DNA of 64,000 nt from Arthrobacter sp. OV608 (GTDB taxonomy: Bacteria; Actinomycetota; Actinomycetes; Actinomycetales; Micrococcaceae), in contig FOEZ01000006.1 of the NCBI GenBank assembly GCA_900110595.1, positions 62,001-126,000 of the forward strand. The letters run 5' to 3'. Within the stretch, counting starts at the first letter, position 1; each line of letters begins with the position of its first letter. This document shows positions 48,147 to 55,716 of this stretch, piece after piece. The notes under the pieces were generated by a model, which worked only from the letters and a program-made list of their open reading frames with translations, ran no database searches and had not been told where the DNA came from. The position numbers and the translations under genes are program-made.

Positions 48147-49356
48147 TTACCTCTTTGCACCCGACCACCCGCGCGTGGCGGAGATCCGCGGCCTGGACGC
48201 CCGCGGGTATGCCGAGGCGGCCACCAGAGATTCGTTCGCCGGGCCCATGATCGAAGGCTGGAAGACGCTGTATCCGCAGCCGTTCACAGGCATCACGAAC
48301 GACGGCGTCCTCCGCCCCGGGCTGTTTCCGCTCGCCCCGGCGCGGGCGGGGGAGGAGGCGCCCACCGCGGCGATGACTGCTGCGGCCCGCAAGCTGGTGG
48401 ACGCCCTGACCCCGGAGCAGGCGTCCCGGCTGGGCTACGCCGTGGACGCGCCGGAATGGCAGAGCTGGGCGAACCCGGAGTTTATGCAGCACGACACCGG
48501 CCTCCGCCTCGACGAGCTGGAGGCGCCGGTGCGGGACGCCGTGTTCGCCGTGGTGGAAGCATCACTGAGCCCGGCCGGTTTTGAGCTGGTCCGAAACCTC
48601 ATGCGGATCAACGGCTTCCTTGGTGAGCTGGTGGAGCTGCCGCTGCTGATGAACGAGTTCAGCTACAACTTCGCCCTGTATGGTGAACCGTCCGAGACGG
48701 AGCCGTGGGGGTGGCAGCTGTTCGGCCACCACGCTGCGCTGAACTGCCTGGTGGCCGGAACGCAGCTGGTGGTTTCGCCGGTGTTTATGGGTGCCGAACC
48801 AGATGTGATCGACGCCGGGCCGTACCAGGGCGTGATGGTGTTCAAGGAGCGCATCGCCCTGGCCCGGCAGCTGATGGCGGCCTTGCCTGCGGAGTTGCGC
48901 GCCGAGGCCACGGTTTATGAATCGATGGTGGACCCTGCGATGCCTGAGGGCCGCCTCCACCCCGGGGACGAGCGTCACCTGGGAGGCTGCTTCCAGGACA
49001 ACCGGGTGATCCCGTATGAAGGCATCCTGGTGGCCGACATGCCGGCGGAGGCCCGGGCCATCCTGGATGCCGTGGTGGAGGACTTCATCGCGTATCTGCC
49101 GGGCGGGCCTCGGGCTGCCCGGCGCCGGGAAATCCAGGAGCGGTACAGCGAAACCTTTTTCAGCTGGATCGGCGGCTGGGAAGGGGAAGAGGCGTTCTAC
49201 TTCCGGCTGCAGAGCCCGGTGGTGGTCCTGGAACTCGACCACCACACCGGGGTGTTCCTCAGCAATGACGAACCCGCCCCGTTCCACATGCACACCGTGG
49301 TGCGGACACCCAACGGCAACGACTACGGCCGCGAACTGGTGAAGCAGGCCCGCTAG
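48124..49356 (+). CDS. DUF3500 family protein
   Basis: 410 residues. Matches the DUF3500 family, which lacks a firmly known activity; members turn up beside aromatic catabolism genes. Seen: FTGITNDGVLRPGLFPLAP, ASLSPAGFELVRNLMRINGF, YNFALYGEPSETEPWGWQLF with GHHAALNCLVAG, LDHHTGVFLSND and PFHMHTVVRTPNGNDYG. The His and Asp rich blocks GHH, DHH and HMH could bind metal. Start GTG 48124 with GGGGAGG just upstream, overlapping the monooxygenase end by 23 bases. This places it as the last gene of the FAH-monooxygenase-DUF3500 unit, so it probably acts on the same metabolite. Confidence 0.85.
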   Translation: MSASSFRDYLFAPDHPRVAEIRGLDARGYAEAATRDSFAGPMIEGWKTLYPQPFTGITNDGVLRPGLFPLAPARAGEEAPTAAMTAAARKLVDALTPEQASRLGYAVDAPEWQSWANPEFMQHDTGLRLDELEAPVRDAVFAVVEASLSPAGFELVRNLMRINGFLGELVELPLLMNEFSYNFALYGEPSETEPWGWQLFGHHAALNCLVAGTQLVVSPVFMGAEPDVIDAGPYQGVMVFKERIALARQLMAALPAELRAEATVYESMVDPAMPEGRLHPGDERHLGGCFQDNRVIPYEGILVADMPAEARAILDAVVEDFIAYLPGGPRAARRREIQERYSETFFSWIGGWEGEEAFYFRLQSPVVVLELDHHTGVFLSNDEPAPFHMHTVVRTPNGNDYGRELVKQAR

Positions 49357-49364
49357 GAAACAGC

Positions 49365-49425
49365 AACGCGGGGTCACTTCCGGCCCGATAAATCGACTTT
49401 ATTGGGCCGGGAGTGACCCCGCGTT
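49365..49425. terminator. Very long (about 27-bp stem) bidirectional hairpin
   Basis: From AACGCGGGGTCACT at 49365 to AGTGACCCCGCGTT ending at 49425, the two arms pair almost perfectly through the inner CCGGCCC / GGGCCGG and ATAAA / TTTAT, leaving a 5-base loop TCGAC. It separates two convergent genes and should end transcription from both sides. No T run follows on either strand. Confidence 0.8.
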
Positions 49426-49432
49426 GGGTTTG

Positions 49433-50503
49433 CTAGGAGATTTCCAGTGCCACGCGGCGCTGCGGCGGCGGGCCTACCACGGTGAGGTCCATCTCGGCTT
49501 GGGCGCGGCCAAAGCCTTCCATGTCCATATAGGGCTCGCCGCCCTCGGTGTACATGTAGTCCTCGGTGGGCTTGTTGAAGTACTCGAAGAAGCCGTTGAA
49601 GACCGACGGCGTGAGGAAGCCCAGCATCTGCGTGTTGTGCGAGTCCAGGGCGAAGGAGTGGATGGTGCCGGCCGGGGCGTGGACAAAGTCGCCCTTGGTC
49701 AGCAGCATTTCCCGGCCGTTGGCGTAGAGCCACATCCGGCCCTCGGTGACCAGGAAGTTCTCGGTGTGCTGCTCGTGGAAATGCAGCGGGATGTACGGGG
49801 TCTTGGCGCCCTTGGTGTGCACGGCGAAGTAGTTCGAGCCGGTATTGGCGGGCCGGGACAGGTAGGTGAACATGGTCTGGTAGCTGACCAGGCGCTCACC
49901 CTCATGGGCACTGAGGAAGTAGGGGCTCAGCGTGGGCGGCAGGCCGGCGTCGTGCTTAAAGGAAGGCTCCACCCGCTCGACGTCAGGGAAGGTGATCCCG
50001 AACTCGGCGCCAACCTCAGCCTGTTCCTGCATGCTGGCCGTGCGGCCGGCGCGGACGGGCGGGATGTGGGAGTCGATGGGGGTGCCGACGCGCTCGTAAT
50101 AGGCCTCGGCGCCGCCCGGCGTCATCCAGTTGAGGAAGCGCGTGTAGTGGCTGGCCATGCGGTAGGCGTGGGGCGTGTTGGGCGGAATCACCACGGAGTC
50201 GCCGGGAGTGAGGATACGGCTTTCGCCGGGGAGCCAGACGTGCAGGATGCCATCGAAGACGTAGAGGGTCTTGTGTTCCACCGTGTGGCTGACGAACGGC
50301 GATTCGGCACCCATGCCGCCGGAGACGTAGGCGGCGCTGAAGATGCCGCCGGTGTCCGCCGCGCGGGCGATAACGGTGACCAGCTGGCCGTTGATCTCAT
50401 AGCGCGCGCCTTCGCCCGACGCCATGTAGTAGGGGACAGCTTCGCCGGGCAGGGTGTTGGCCACCGGCAGCTGCTGGTTCATTTCCTCCACGCTGAGGGA
50501 CAT
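49433..50503 (-). CDS. Quercetin 2,3-dioxygenase-like bicupin
   Basis: 356 residues, two cupin domains, close to Bacillus YxaG/QdoI (about 337). Quercetinase opens the flavonol C ring with release of CO, giving a depside (2-protocatechuoyl-phloroglucinol carboxylate). The C-terminal cupin is complete: IPLHFHEQHTENFLVTEG (His, His, Glu) and APAGTIHSF (His). In the N-terminal cupin the same block reads SPFVSHTVEHKTLYVFDG, losing the first His and the Glu, while PPNTPHAYR keeps its His. So only the C-terminal site is expected to bind metal. Start ATG 50503 after AAGAAGGAACC. Divergent from a carboxylesterase that could split the depside. Other bicupin dioxygenases cannot be excluded. Confidence 0.82.
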   Translation of the reverse strand: MSLSVEEMNQQLPVANTLPGEAVPYYMASGEGARYEINGQLVTVIARAADTGGIFSAAYVSGGMGAESPFVSHTVEHKTLYVFDGILHVWLPGESRILTPGDSVVIPPNTPHAYRMASHYTRFLNWMTPGGAEAYYERVGTPIDSHIPPVRAGRTASMQEQAEVGAEFGITFPDVERVEPSFKHDAGLPPTLSPYFLSAHEGERLVSYQTMFTYLSRPANTGSNYFAVHTKGAKTPYIPLHFHEQHTENFLVTEGRMWLYANGREMLLTKGDFVHAPAGTIHSFALDSHNTQMLGFLTPSVFNGFFEYFNKPTEDYMYTEGGEPYMDMEGFGRAQAEMDLTVVGPPPQRRVALEIS

Positions 50504-50583
50504 GGTTCCTTCTTTCCAGTCGTCCGGCTGCGCCGGAATGTGACCTCCATCATTGCTTGAGCTTGCGCGGCGCATGAGGCGGA

Positions 50584-50600
50584 ATTCCAATGGTTGAAAG
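50584..50600. promoter_or_regulatory. Shared motif ATTCCAA-N4-TGAAAG in quercetinase/esterase divergent region
   Basis: ATTCCAA-TGGT-TGAAAG, with 13 fixed bases identical to 32970-32986 beside the IclR gene. Within it TTCCAA-TGG-TTGAAA is a 15-base pseudo-palindrome (5 of 6 arm pairs). It lies 81 bases upstream of the quercetinase start and 71 bases upstream of the esterase start. Confidence 0.5.
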
Positions 50601-50670
50601 GCCAGTGTGCTGCTCCTTGGCGAGCTGCGATGCTGGCAGTTGAACCTACGCCACCAGGAGTTTTGCCGGC

Positions 50671-52245
50671 ATGAGCCTTTCTCCCATCGTCACCGTCGCC
50701 GAAGGAAGCATCCGCGGCACTGCATCCATCCTCGAAGGGCGGGAGGTCAGCCGCTTCCTCGGCATTCCGTATGCAGGTTCTCCGGCGGGTGCGCGGCGGT
50801 TCAAGTCCCCGGCTCCTGTTGGTGGCTGGACCGGTGTCCTTGATGGCACGTTGCCGGGGCCCGCGGCGCCGCAGAACCCGGAGATTCCGGCTCCGCCCGG
50901 GCGCAAGCCCCGCACGTGGAGTGAAAGTGACTGCCTGAACCTTAACGTCTGGACGCCAGAGGTGGGCGGTTCGGGCCTGCCGGTGATGGTGTGGGTGCAC
51001 GGCGGCGCGTATGTGTCGGGCTCGGGCAGTGACGCAATGTACGACGGCGGCAATCTCGCCGCTGCTACGGGCACCGTTATCGTGACCATCAATTACCGGC
51101 TGGGTGCGCTGGGCTTCCTGCACCTGGCTGAGCTGCTGGGTACCGAATATGAGGACTCTTCGAATGCTGCCCTGCTTGATGTGCTGGAGGCGCTGCAGTG
51201 GGTCAAGCGGAACATCGCGGAGTTCGGTGGTGACCCGGACAATGTGACCCTGTTTGGTGAGTCGGCGGGTGCTGCGGCGGTGGGGACGCTGCTGGGAATG
51301 CCTGCTTCGAAGGGGCTGTTCCGGCGGGCGATCATGCAAAGCGGAACCGCCGAAAGGTACCGGACTGCTGAGGATTCTTCCCGGATCAGCCGTGAGTTCC
51401 TGTCCCTGTGCGGGCTGGATGCGGCGCAGGCTCGGAACCTTTTGACGCTTCCCGTGGAGCGGCTGCTCGAGGCCCAGGAGAAACTCGTGCAGCGCTTCGG
51501 CGCGCAAACGTTCACCGTCCCGCTGCCGTTCCAGCCGACCATGGGGACGCCGTCGCTGCCGGTTCCGCCACCGGAAGCGGTGCGGAGCGGGCTGAATTCC
51601 GAGGTTGACCTGCTGATCGGGACAAACCTGAACGAGGGGTCCTTTGCCGTGGAAATGCGGCCGAAGAACCCGTCAGAGCCCTCCCATGCGGAACGCGCAG
51701 CGGCGGTGCTGGCCGATTCCGCCGCTCCAGGCCGCGAGGAGGAGCATGCCCGGGCGCTCGCTTCGGTTTTAGGTGCCGAACCCAGCGGAAAGCAGCTGCT
51801 GGAAGCCGCTATTTCCGACGTCGTCTACCGGCAGCCCAGCAACCGGCTGCTGGATGCCCGGCAAGGCTCCGCCGGGAACAACTTCGCCTATCTCTTCACA
51901 TGGCGGAGCCCAGCGATGGGCGGGAAGCTCGGCGCCTGCCACGCCCTGGACATCCCGTTTGTCTTCCGGCAGCTGGCCTCGCCCGAAGCGGAGTTCCTCA
52001 CCCGCGGCACAGCGCCGCAGGACCTCAGCGACATGATGAGCACCGCCTGGTCAGGCTTTGCCAGAACAGGCCAGCCTGCAGCTCCTGGCCTGCCTGACTG
52101 GCCGGACTACGGGCCCGAGCGCAGGACGATGATTCTGGACGAGAAGCCACGCGTGGAAGGTGACCCTCGGCGGGAATTGCGGGAATTGCGGGAGGTGCTT
52201 GGGCCCCGTGTGTCAGGATTGCCTGCGTCGAGGCAGCGCGTTTAA
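50671..52245 (+). CDS. Carboxylesterase type B (PnbA-like)
   Basis: 524 residues, normal for type-B carboxylesterases. Oxyanion loop VWVHGGAYVSGSGS, nucleophile elbow TLFGESAGAAAVGTLLGMP with catalytic Ser, the SEDCLNLNVWTP-type start (SESDCLNLNVWTPE), Glu in TNLNEGSF and His in GACHALDIPFVF. All triad members present. No signal peptide. ATG 50671 follows CAGGAG. Its divergent neighbour is the quercetinase-like gene, so cleavage of the depside made from a flavonol into two phenolic acids is a natural role, but the enzyme class is broad and this is inference. Confidence 0.92.
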   Translation: MSLSPIVTVAEGSIRGTASILEGREVSRFLGIPYAGSPAGARRFKSPAPVGGWTGVLDGTLPGPAAPQNPEIPAPPGRKPRTWSESDCLNLNVWTPEVGGSGLPVMVWVHGGAYVSGSGSDAMYDGGNLAAATGTVIVTINYRLGALGFLHLAELLGTEYEDSSNAALLDVLEALQWVKRNIAEFGGDPDNVTLFGESAGAAAVGTLLGMPASKGLFRRAIMQSGTAERYRTAEDSSRISREFLSLCGLDAAQARNLLTLPVERLLEAQEKLVQRFGAQTFTVPLPFQPTMGTPSLPVPPPEAVRSGLNSEVDLLIGTNLNEGSFAVEMRPKNPSEPSHAERAAAVLADSAAPGREEEHARALASVLGAEPSGKQLLEAAISDVVYRQPSNRLLDARQGSAGNNFAYLFTWRSPAMGGKLGACHALDIPFVFRQLASPEAEFLTRGTAPQDLSDMMSTAWSGFARTGQPAAPGLPDWPDYGPERRTMILDEKPRVEGDPRRELRELREVLGPRVSGLPASRQRV

Positions 52246-52351
52246 GGGAAGAAATGGAGGCCAGTTAATCCGGAGCAGAAAAGGGGCTGTCCTTCACCCC
52301 TGCACCGCTACACTGAACCAACCACTCCCAGCATGAAATTGGCGGGCTCAC

Positions 52352-52555
52352 ATGAATAAGAAGCTGCACCTTACCCCGGCAGACGCGTTCCCGGAGGACC
52401 TGGAAAGCGTACCGGACCAGGAACTGCAGGTACTCGACAGCCAGGTCCAACGCCAGCTTGACCACGAAGTGGTTGTTGACGGCGAACCGAACCCTGAAAC
52501 CGAGTTCCGCCACTACGAACTGGACGAGGAATTCGCCGACCGCGACAAGCGCTGA
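52352..52555 (+). CDS. Small acidic hypothetical protein
   Basis: 67 residues, very acidic (about 20 Asp/Glu), with no membrane segment or Cys. The sequence is helical in appearance (EDLESVPDQELQVLDSQVQR). Start ATG 52352; ribosome site weak (GGCGGGC). Convergent to the RelA/SpoT gene with 12 bases between stops. No family recognised; kept because codon use is consistent with the surroundings and it fills the gap. Confidence 0.5.
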   Translation: MNKKLHLTPADAFPEDLESVPDQELQVLDSQVQRQLDHEVVVDGEPNPETEFRHYELDEEFADRDKR

Positions 52556-52567
52556 CCTACCTAACTC

Positions 52568-53674
52568 CTACTTCTTCGTGAGCCTGTACCGCTCAATCTG
52601 CTTGAGCCGGCGCAGGAGGCTGTCCCGGCGGGGGTGCGGGACGGCGTCAGCCTCTTCGGCGGTGAGGTCGATGTGTTTGGTGCCGTACTGCCACAGCAGC
52701 AGGTCGTCGAGCAGCCGGTCCGGGCCGGGGGAGTAGCGGTGGTCCAGGGCTTTCCGCACTTCGGTGATGCGGTTGGCGCTGAGCAGCCCTGCCAGCTGCA
52801 TGGTCTGGTTGAGGCCGTGCGCGGCGAGCAGCTCCGCGGCCCAGCCCCAATCGTCGTCCACCTTCCGGTCCACGTGCGGGAGCAGCGTGCGCCACACATC
52901 GCGGATCCGGTTGGGCGTCAGCGGCGCCGCGCCCTCGCCCTCGGTGTCCCAGAAGCTGCGCACTTCCTCATACCGTTCATGCAGGTCGGCAAAAGCCGTC
53001 TCCACCGTCTCGAGCATTGCCGCGGTGGCGGTGAACTGCCGGTCGAAGTGCGGGGTCCAGGCACGCGGATCCTCGGCCTTGAAGCGGATATCGTGCTCGA
53101 TCTCGCTCCAGGCGTGCGCGAAAATCGTGCGGATCTGGCACTCGAAAAAGTAGCTGCCGTTGGGCTGGGCGTCCGGGTTGAAGACCTGCTGGTATTCCTT
53201 CACAGCCTCGTTCTGGATGGTCCGCAGGATCAGGTGCCTGCTGGAATACCCGTACGTGCCGGACTCGATGGAGCCGATGTCCTTTTCCCGGTCCCCGCGG
53301 CAGTCGAACAGCTGGCGCTGGCGCTTGATGATGTTGGCCACCGCGGCGTTCTCCGCCGGCAGCTTGGTGATGACCCGGATGCCCACCATGTCATTCAACG
53401 TCCGGAACGGGTCCGGGAACTTCAGGACCGGCGGGCCGCCCGGTTCCAGCGGCTCCTCAATCCGGGAGATCTTCTCCTTGAACGATTCCACCGTTTTGGT
53501 GCGCCCGGTGACAAACAGCGGTGTGACCTCGCTGTCCTTCAACATGTCCCGCATCAGCAGCAGGACATCCCGCGTGACCAGTTTCAGGGCAGGCCGGACG
53601 CGCTCGTAGATCTCCACGTTCCGCTGCACGGACTCGCGCAGGTCCGCGTCCAGGTTCTCCCAGTTACTTGGCAT
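52568..53674 (-). CDS. RelA/SpoT-domain (small alarmone synthetase-like) protein
   Basis: 368 residues. Synthetase domain only, near the N-terminus: GRTKTVESFKEKI, DPFRTLNDMVGIRVIT (the conserved D-x-G-I-R), YGYSSRHLIL (substrate His loop) and ECQIRTIFAHAWSEIEHDIRF (catalytic Glu and basic residues). These motifs are intact, so synthesis of (p)ppGpp or a related product is plausible. There is no HD hydrolase, TGS or ACT domain, so it is not the long RelA/SpoT; the 140-residue C-terminal helical region is not recognised. Single gene, ATG 53674. Could be a stress alarmone maker or part of a toxin-like system; nothing next to it looks like an antitoxin. Confidence 0.85.
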   Translation of the reverse strand: MPSNWENLDADLRESVQRNVEIYERVRPALKLVTRDVLLLMRDMLKDSEVTPLFVTGRTKTVESFKEKISRIEEPLEPGGPPVLKFPDPFRTLNDMVGIRVITKLPAENAAVANIIKRQRQLFDCRGDREKDIGSIESGTYGYSSRHLILRTIQNEAVKEYQQVFNPDAQPNGSYFFECQIRTIFAHAWSEIEHDIRFKAEDPRAWTPHFDRQFTATAAMLETVETAFADLHERYEEVRSFWDTEGEGAAPLTPNRIRDVWRTLLPHVDRKVDDDWGWAAELLAAHGLNQTMQLAGLLSANRITEVRKALDHRYSPGPDRLLDDLLLWQYGTKHIDLTAEEADAVPHPRRDSLLRRLKQIERYRLTKK

Positions 53675-53721
53675 AATCCCAGCTTACGGCCGGGCACTGA
53701 CAGAACGACGGCGGCAGTACT

Positions 53722-54768
53722 TCAGCGTTCCGTGGCAGCCGTGGAGCCGCGCACCACAAGCGAACTCTCCAGCGTGACCTCGTTCTGCTCCAGCGGCTTC
53801 CCCTCCATCAGCCGGCGCAGCTGCTCCCCGGCCTTCAGGCCCAGGGGAGTGGCGGGCAGGTGGACGCTGGTTAGGCCGGGATTGCTGGTGGCCGAATAGG
53901 GGAGGTCATCGAAGCCAGCCACCGCCAGCTCCTCCGGAATCCGCACTCCGGCCACCCGCGCCTCCTGCAGCACGCCGTAGGCATGCGTATCAGTACCGCA
54001 GACGACGGCGGTCACCCCCTCGCGCTGCCACGCCGGCCAGGCGTCGGCGAACGCTGAAGCCGATGCGCCGACGTCGATGGTAGTGCTGATGATGCGCCCC
54101 GCACCCACGCTGATGCCCCGGGCTGCGGCCTCATCCAGGAAGGCCTCGCGCCGGAGGGCGAAGGTCTCAGTGCCGGTGACGCTGTCCACGTACGCCACTT
54201 CCCGGTGCCCGGCGTCGGCCAGGTGAACCGCGAGTTCCCGCGCTCCGCTGGCCACGTCAAGGTTCACCGACGGCGCATACCCCGCCAGCCCGGGGGCGTC
54301 CAGCAGGACAAGGGGCGACGGCGACGCGAGGTCCTCGAGGAAGCCTGCGTTGGGTGCGTCCACCAGCAGCCCGGCCGGACGAAGCGACATCAGCCGCCGG
54401 ACGTCGTCGGCCTCCGGGAACTCGCCCGCCTCGGTGACGGAGAGCAGCAGCTGGTACTGCGAGCCCAGGGATTCGCGGACCCCGGCGATCACTTTGGCGA
54501 AGAACGGGTTGGAGATATCCGGCGCCACCAGGATCACGATCGAGCTCACGCCCTTGGCCAGCGAACTGCCGATCCCGTCCACCACATAGCCAAGCTCGGC
54601 GATGGCGTCGCGGACGCGGGAGATGTTGTCCTCGGAGACGCGGCCCGCCGTCTTGCCGTTGGCCACCAGCGAAACGGTGGCGGTGGAGACGCCGGCCCGG
54701 GCGGCAACCATGGCCGCGGTGATCCGCCGCGAACGCGCCGGCTGCTGCACCTGTTCCGCGGATTCCAT
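53722..54768 (-). CDS. LacI-family regulator in the DapA/EamA operon
   Basis: 348 residues. HTH ITAAMVAARAGVSTATVSLV, hinge, and effector domain (VILVAPDISNPFFAKVIAGV; LVLLDAPGLAGYAPSVNLD; IPEELAVAGFDDLPYSATSNPGLTSV). Start ATG 54768 places the HTH as usual, though GAGGT lies almost against it; a GTG at 54798 in frame is possible. Follows the DapA-family gene by 47 bases. It probably controls its own operon or a sugar-acid locus elsewhere; the TCAAGCGCTTGA-type sites upstream of the nucleoside hydrolase at 58506 could be its targets, but are not adjacent. Confidence 0.9.
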   Translation of the reverse strand: MESAEQVQQPARSRRITAAMVAARAGVSTATVSLVANGKTAGRVSEDNISRVRDAIAELGYVVDGIGSSLAKGVSSIVILVAPDISNPFFAKVIAGVRESLGSQYQLLLSVTEAGEFPEADDVRRLMSLRPAGLLVDAPNAGFLEDLASPSPLVLLDAPGLAGYAPSVNLDVASGARELAVHLADAGHREVAYVDSVTGTETFALRREAFLDEAAARGISVGAGRIISTTIDVGASASAFADAWPAWQREGVTAVVCGTDTHAYGVLQEARVAGVRIPEELAVAGFDDLPYSATSNPGLTSVHLPATPLGLKAGEQLRRLMEGKPLEQNEVTLESSLVVRGSTAATER

Positions 54769-54815
54769 ACCTCGATGGTAGTAGGCGGCGGACAGCACAA
54801 GGACACGTGGAACCC

Positions 54816-55712
54816 TTACGAGCCCAGCCCCAGCAAACCGATAACGTCAGCCACGCGGCGGCGCTGGTCCGCCGCCAGCCCCTGGATCGGCAGCGGGAGG
54901 CAGGACGCATCCACCAGGCCGAGGTGCTCAGCAATCGTGGCAACCACCCGGATGCTGCCCCCGAACTCGGCGAACAGACCCCACAGCGGGGCGAGCCGGT
55001 CTGATTCCGCCAGGGCGTCGGCCGGCCTGCCCTCCTGCACGGCCCGCGTGATGCCCAGGGCAAGCGCAGGCAACGTGCCTCCGATGACGGAATACCAGGC
55101 ATCGCACCCGGCCACGAGGCCGGCGGCGGCATAAGCGTCCCCGGAGACACCGATGTTCACGTGTTCAGGGACCGCTGCGCGGATTTCCTGGATCCGCGCC
55201 CGGGCCTGCTCCGGACCGCCGGGAACGCCCGGAATTTTGATCGCGGCAATCCGGGGCAGTTGGGTGATCCGTCCGTACAGTTCCGCACTGAAAGTGAAGG
55301 GGGTGGTGGCCGGGTTGTCGTAGACCACGACGGGCAGCGGCGAGTGCGAAGTGACCGTACGGAACAGCTCGAAAACGTCGTTGTCCGTCAGTGGCTGGTA
55401 CGTCATCGGCGCCAGCAGCAGCCCGGACGCGCCGGCCCGATCGGCGGCCTCCGCATTGGCCAGAACCTGCGATGTCCGCAGCGCGCCGATCCCCACGATC
55501 ACGGGGACTGGCCCCGCATGCTCCACTGCCAGCCGGGCCACCCGGCGTCGCTCGTCTCCGCTGAGGTAAGCGTAGGAACCGGTGGAGCCCAGTGCGGTGA
55601 TGGAGTCCACGCCGGCCGCTGCGAGGCGTTGAACCAGGCGCACGAAAGCTGCCTCATCCACCTCATCGTTGGCCAAAGGGGTCAGGGGAAAGGCGCTCAG
55701 GCCAGTGAACAT
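54816..55712 (-). CDS. DapA-family aldolase (dihydrodipicolinate synthase / N-acetylneuraminate lyase)
   Basis: 298 residues. Class-I aldolase barrel: GSTGSYAYLSGDERRRV (GxTGE-type substrate loop altered to GSTGSY), VVVYDNPATT with the proton-relay Tyr, and AAIKIPGVPGG with the Schiff-base Lys. The altered loop argues against lysine biosynthesis and for a keto-acid aldolase or lyase. It lies in an operon with an EamA exporter and a LacI regulator, outside any lysine gene context. Start ATG 55712, four bases after the EamA stop, weak ribosome site, so probably translationally coupled. Confidence 0.87.
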   Translation of the reverse strand: MFTGLSAFPLTPLANDEVDEAAFVRLVQRLAAAGVDSITALGSTGSYAYLSGDERRRVARLAVEHAGPVPVIVGIGALRTSQVLANAEAADRAGASGLLLAPMTYQPLTDNDVFELFRTVTSHSPLPVVVYDNPATTPFTFSAELYGRITQLPRIAAIKIPGVPGGPEQARARIQEIRAAVPEHVNIGVSGDAYAAAGLVAGCDAWYSVIGGTLPALALGITRAVQEGRPADALAESDRLAPLWGLFAEFGGSIRVVATIAEHLGLVDASCLPLPIQGLAADQRRRVADVIGLLGLGS

Positions 55713-55716
55713 CGGC

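Noticed and set aside
49424..50560. 378-codon plus-strand frame opposite the quercetinase gene
   Set aside because: Spans the bicupin gene exactly in reverse and has no family features; the minus-strand protein has cupin motifs.
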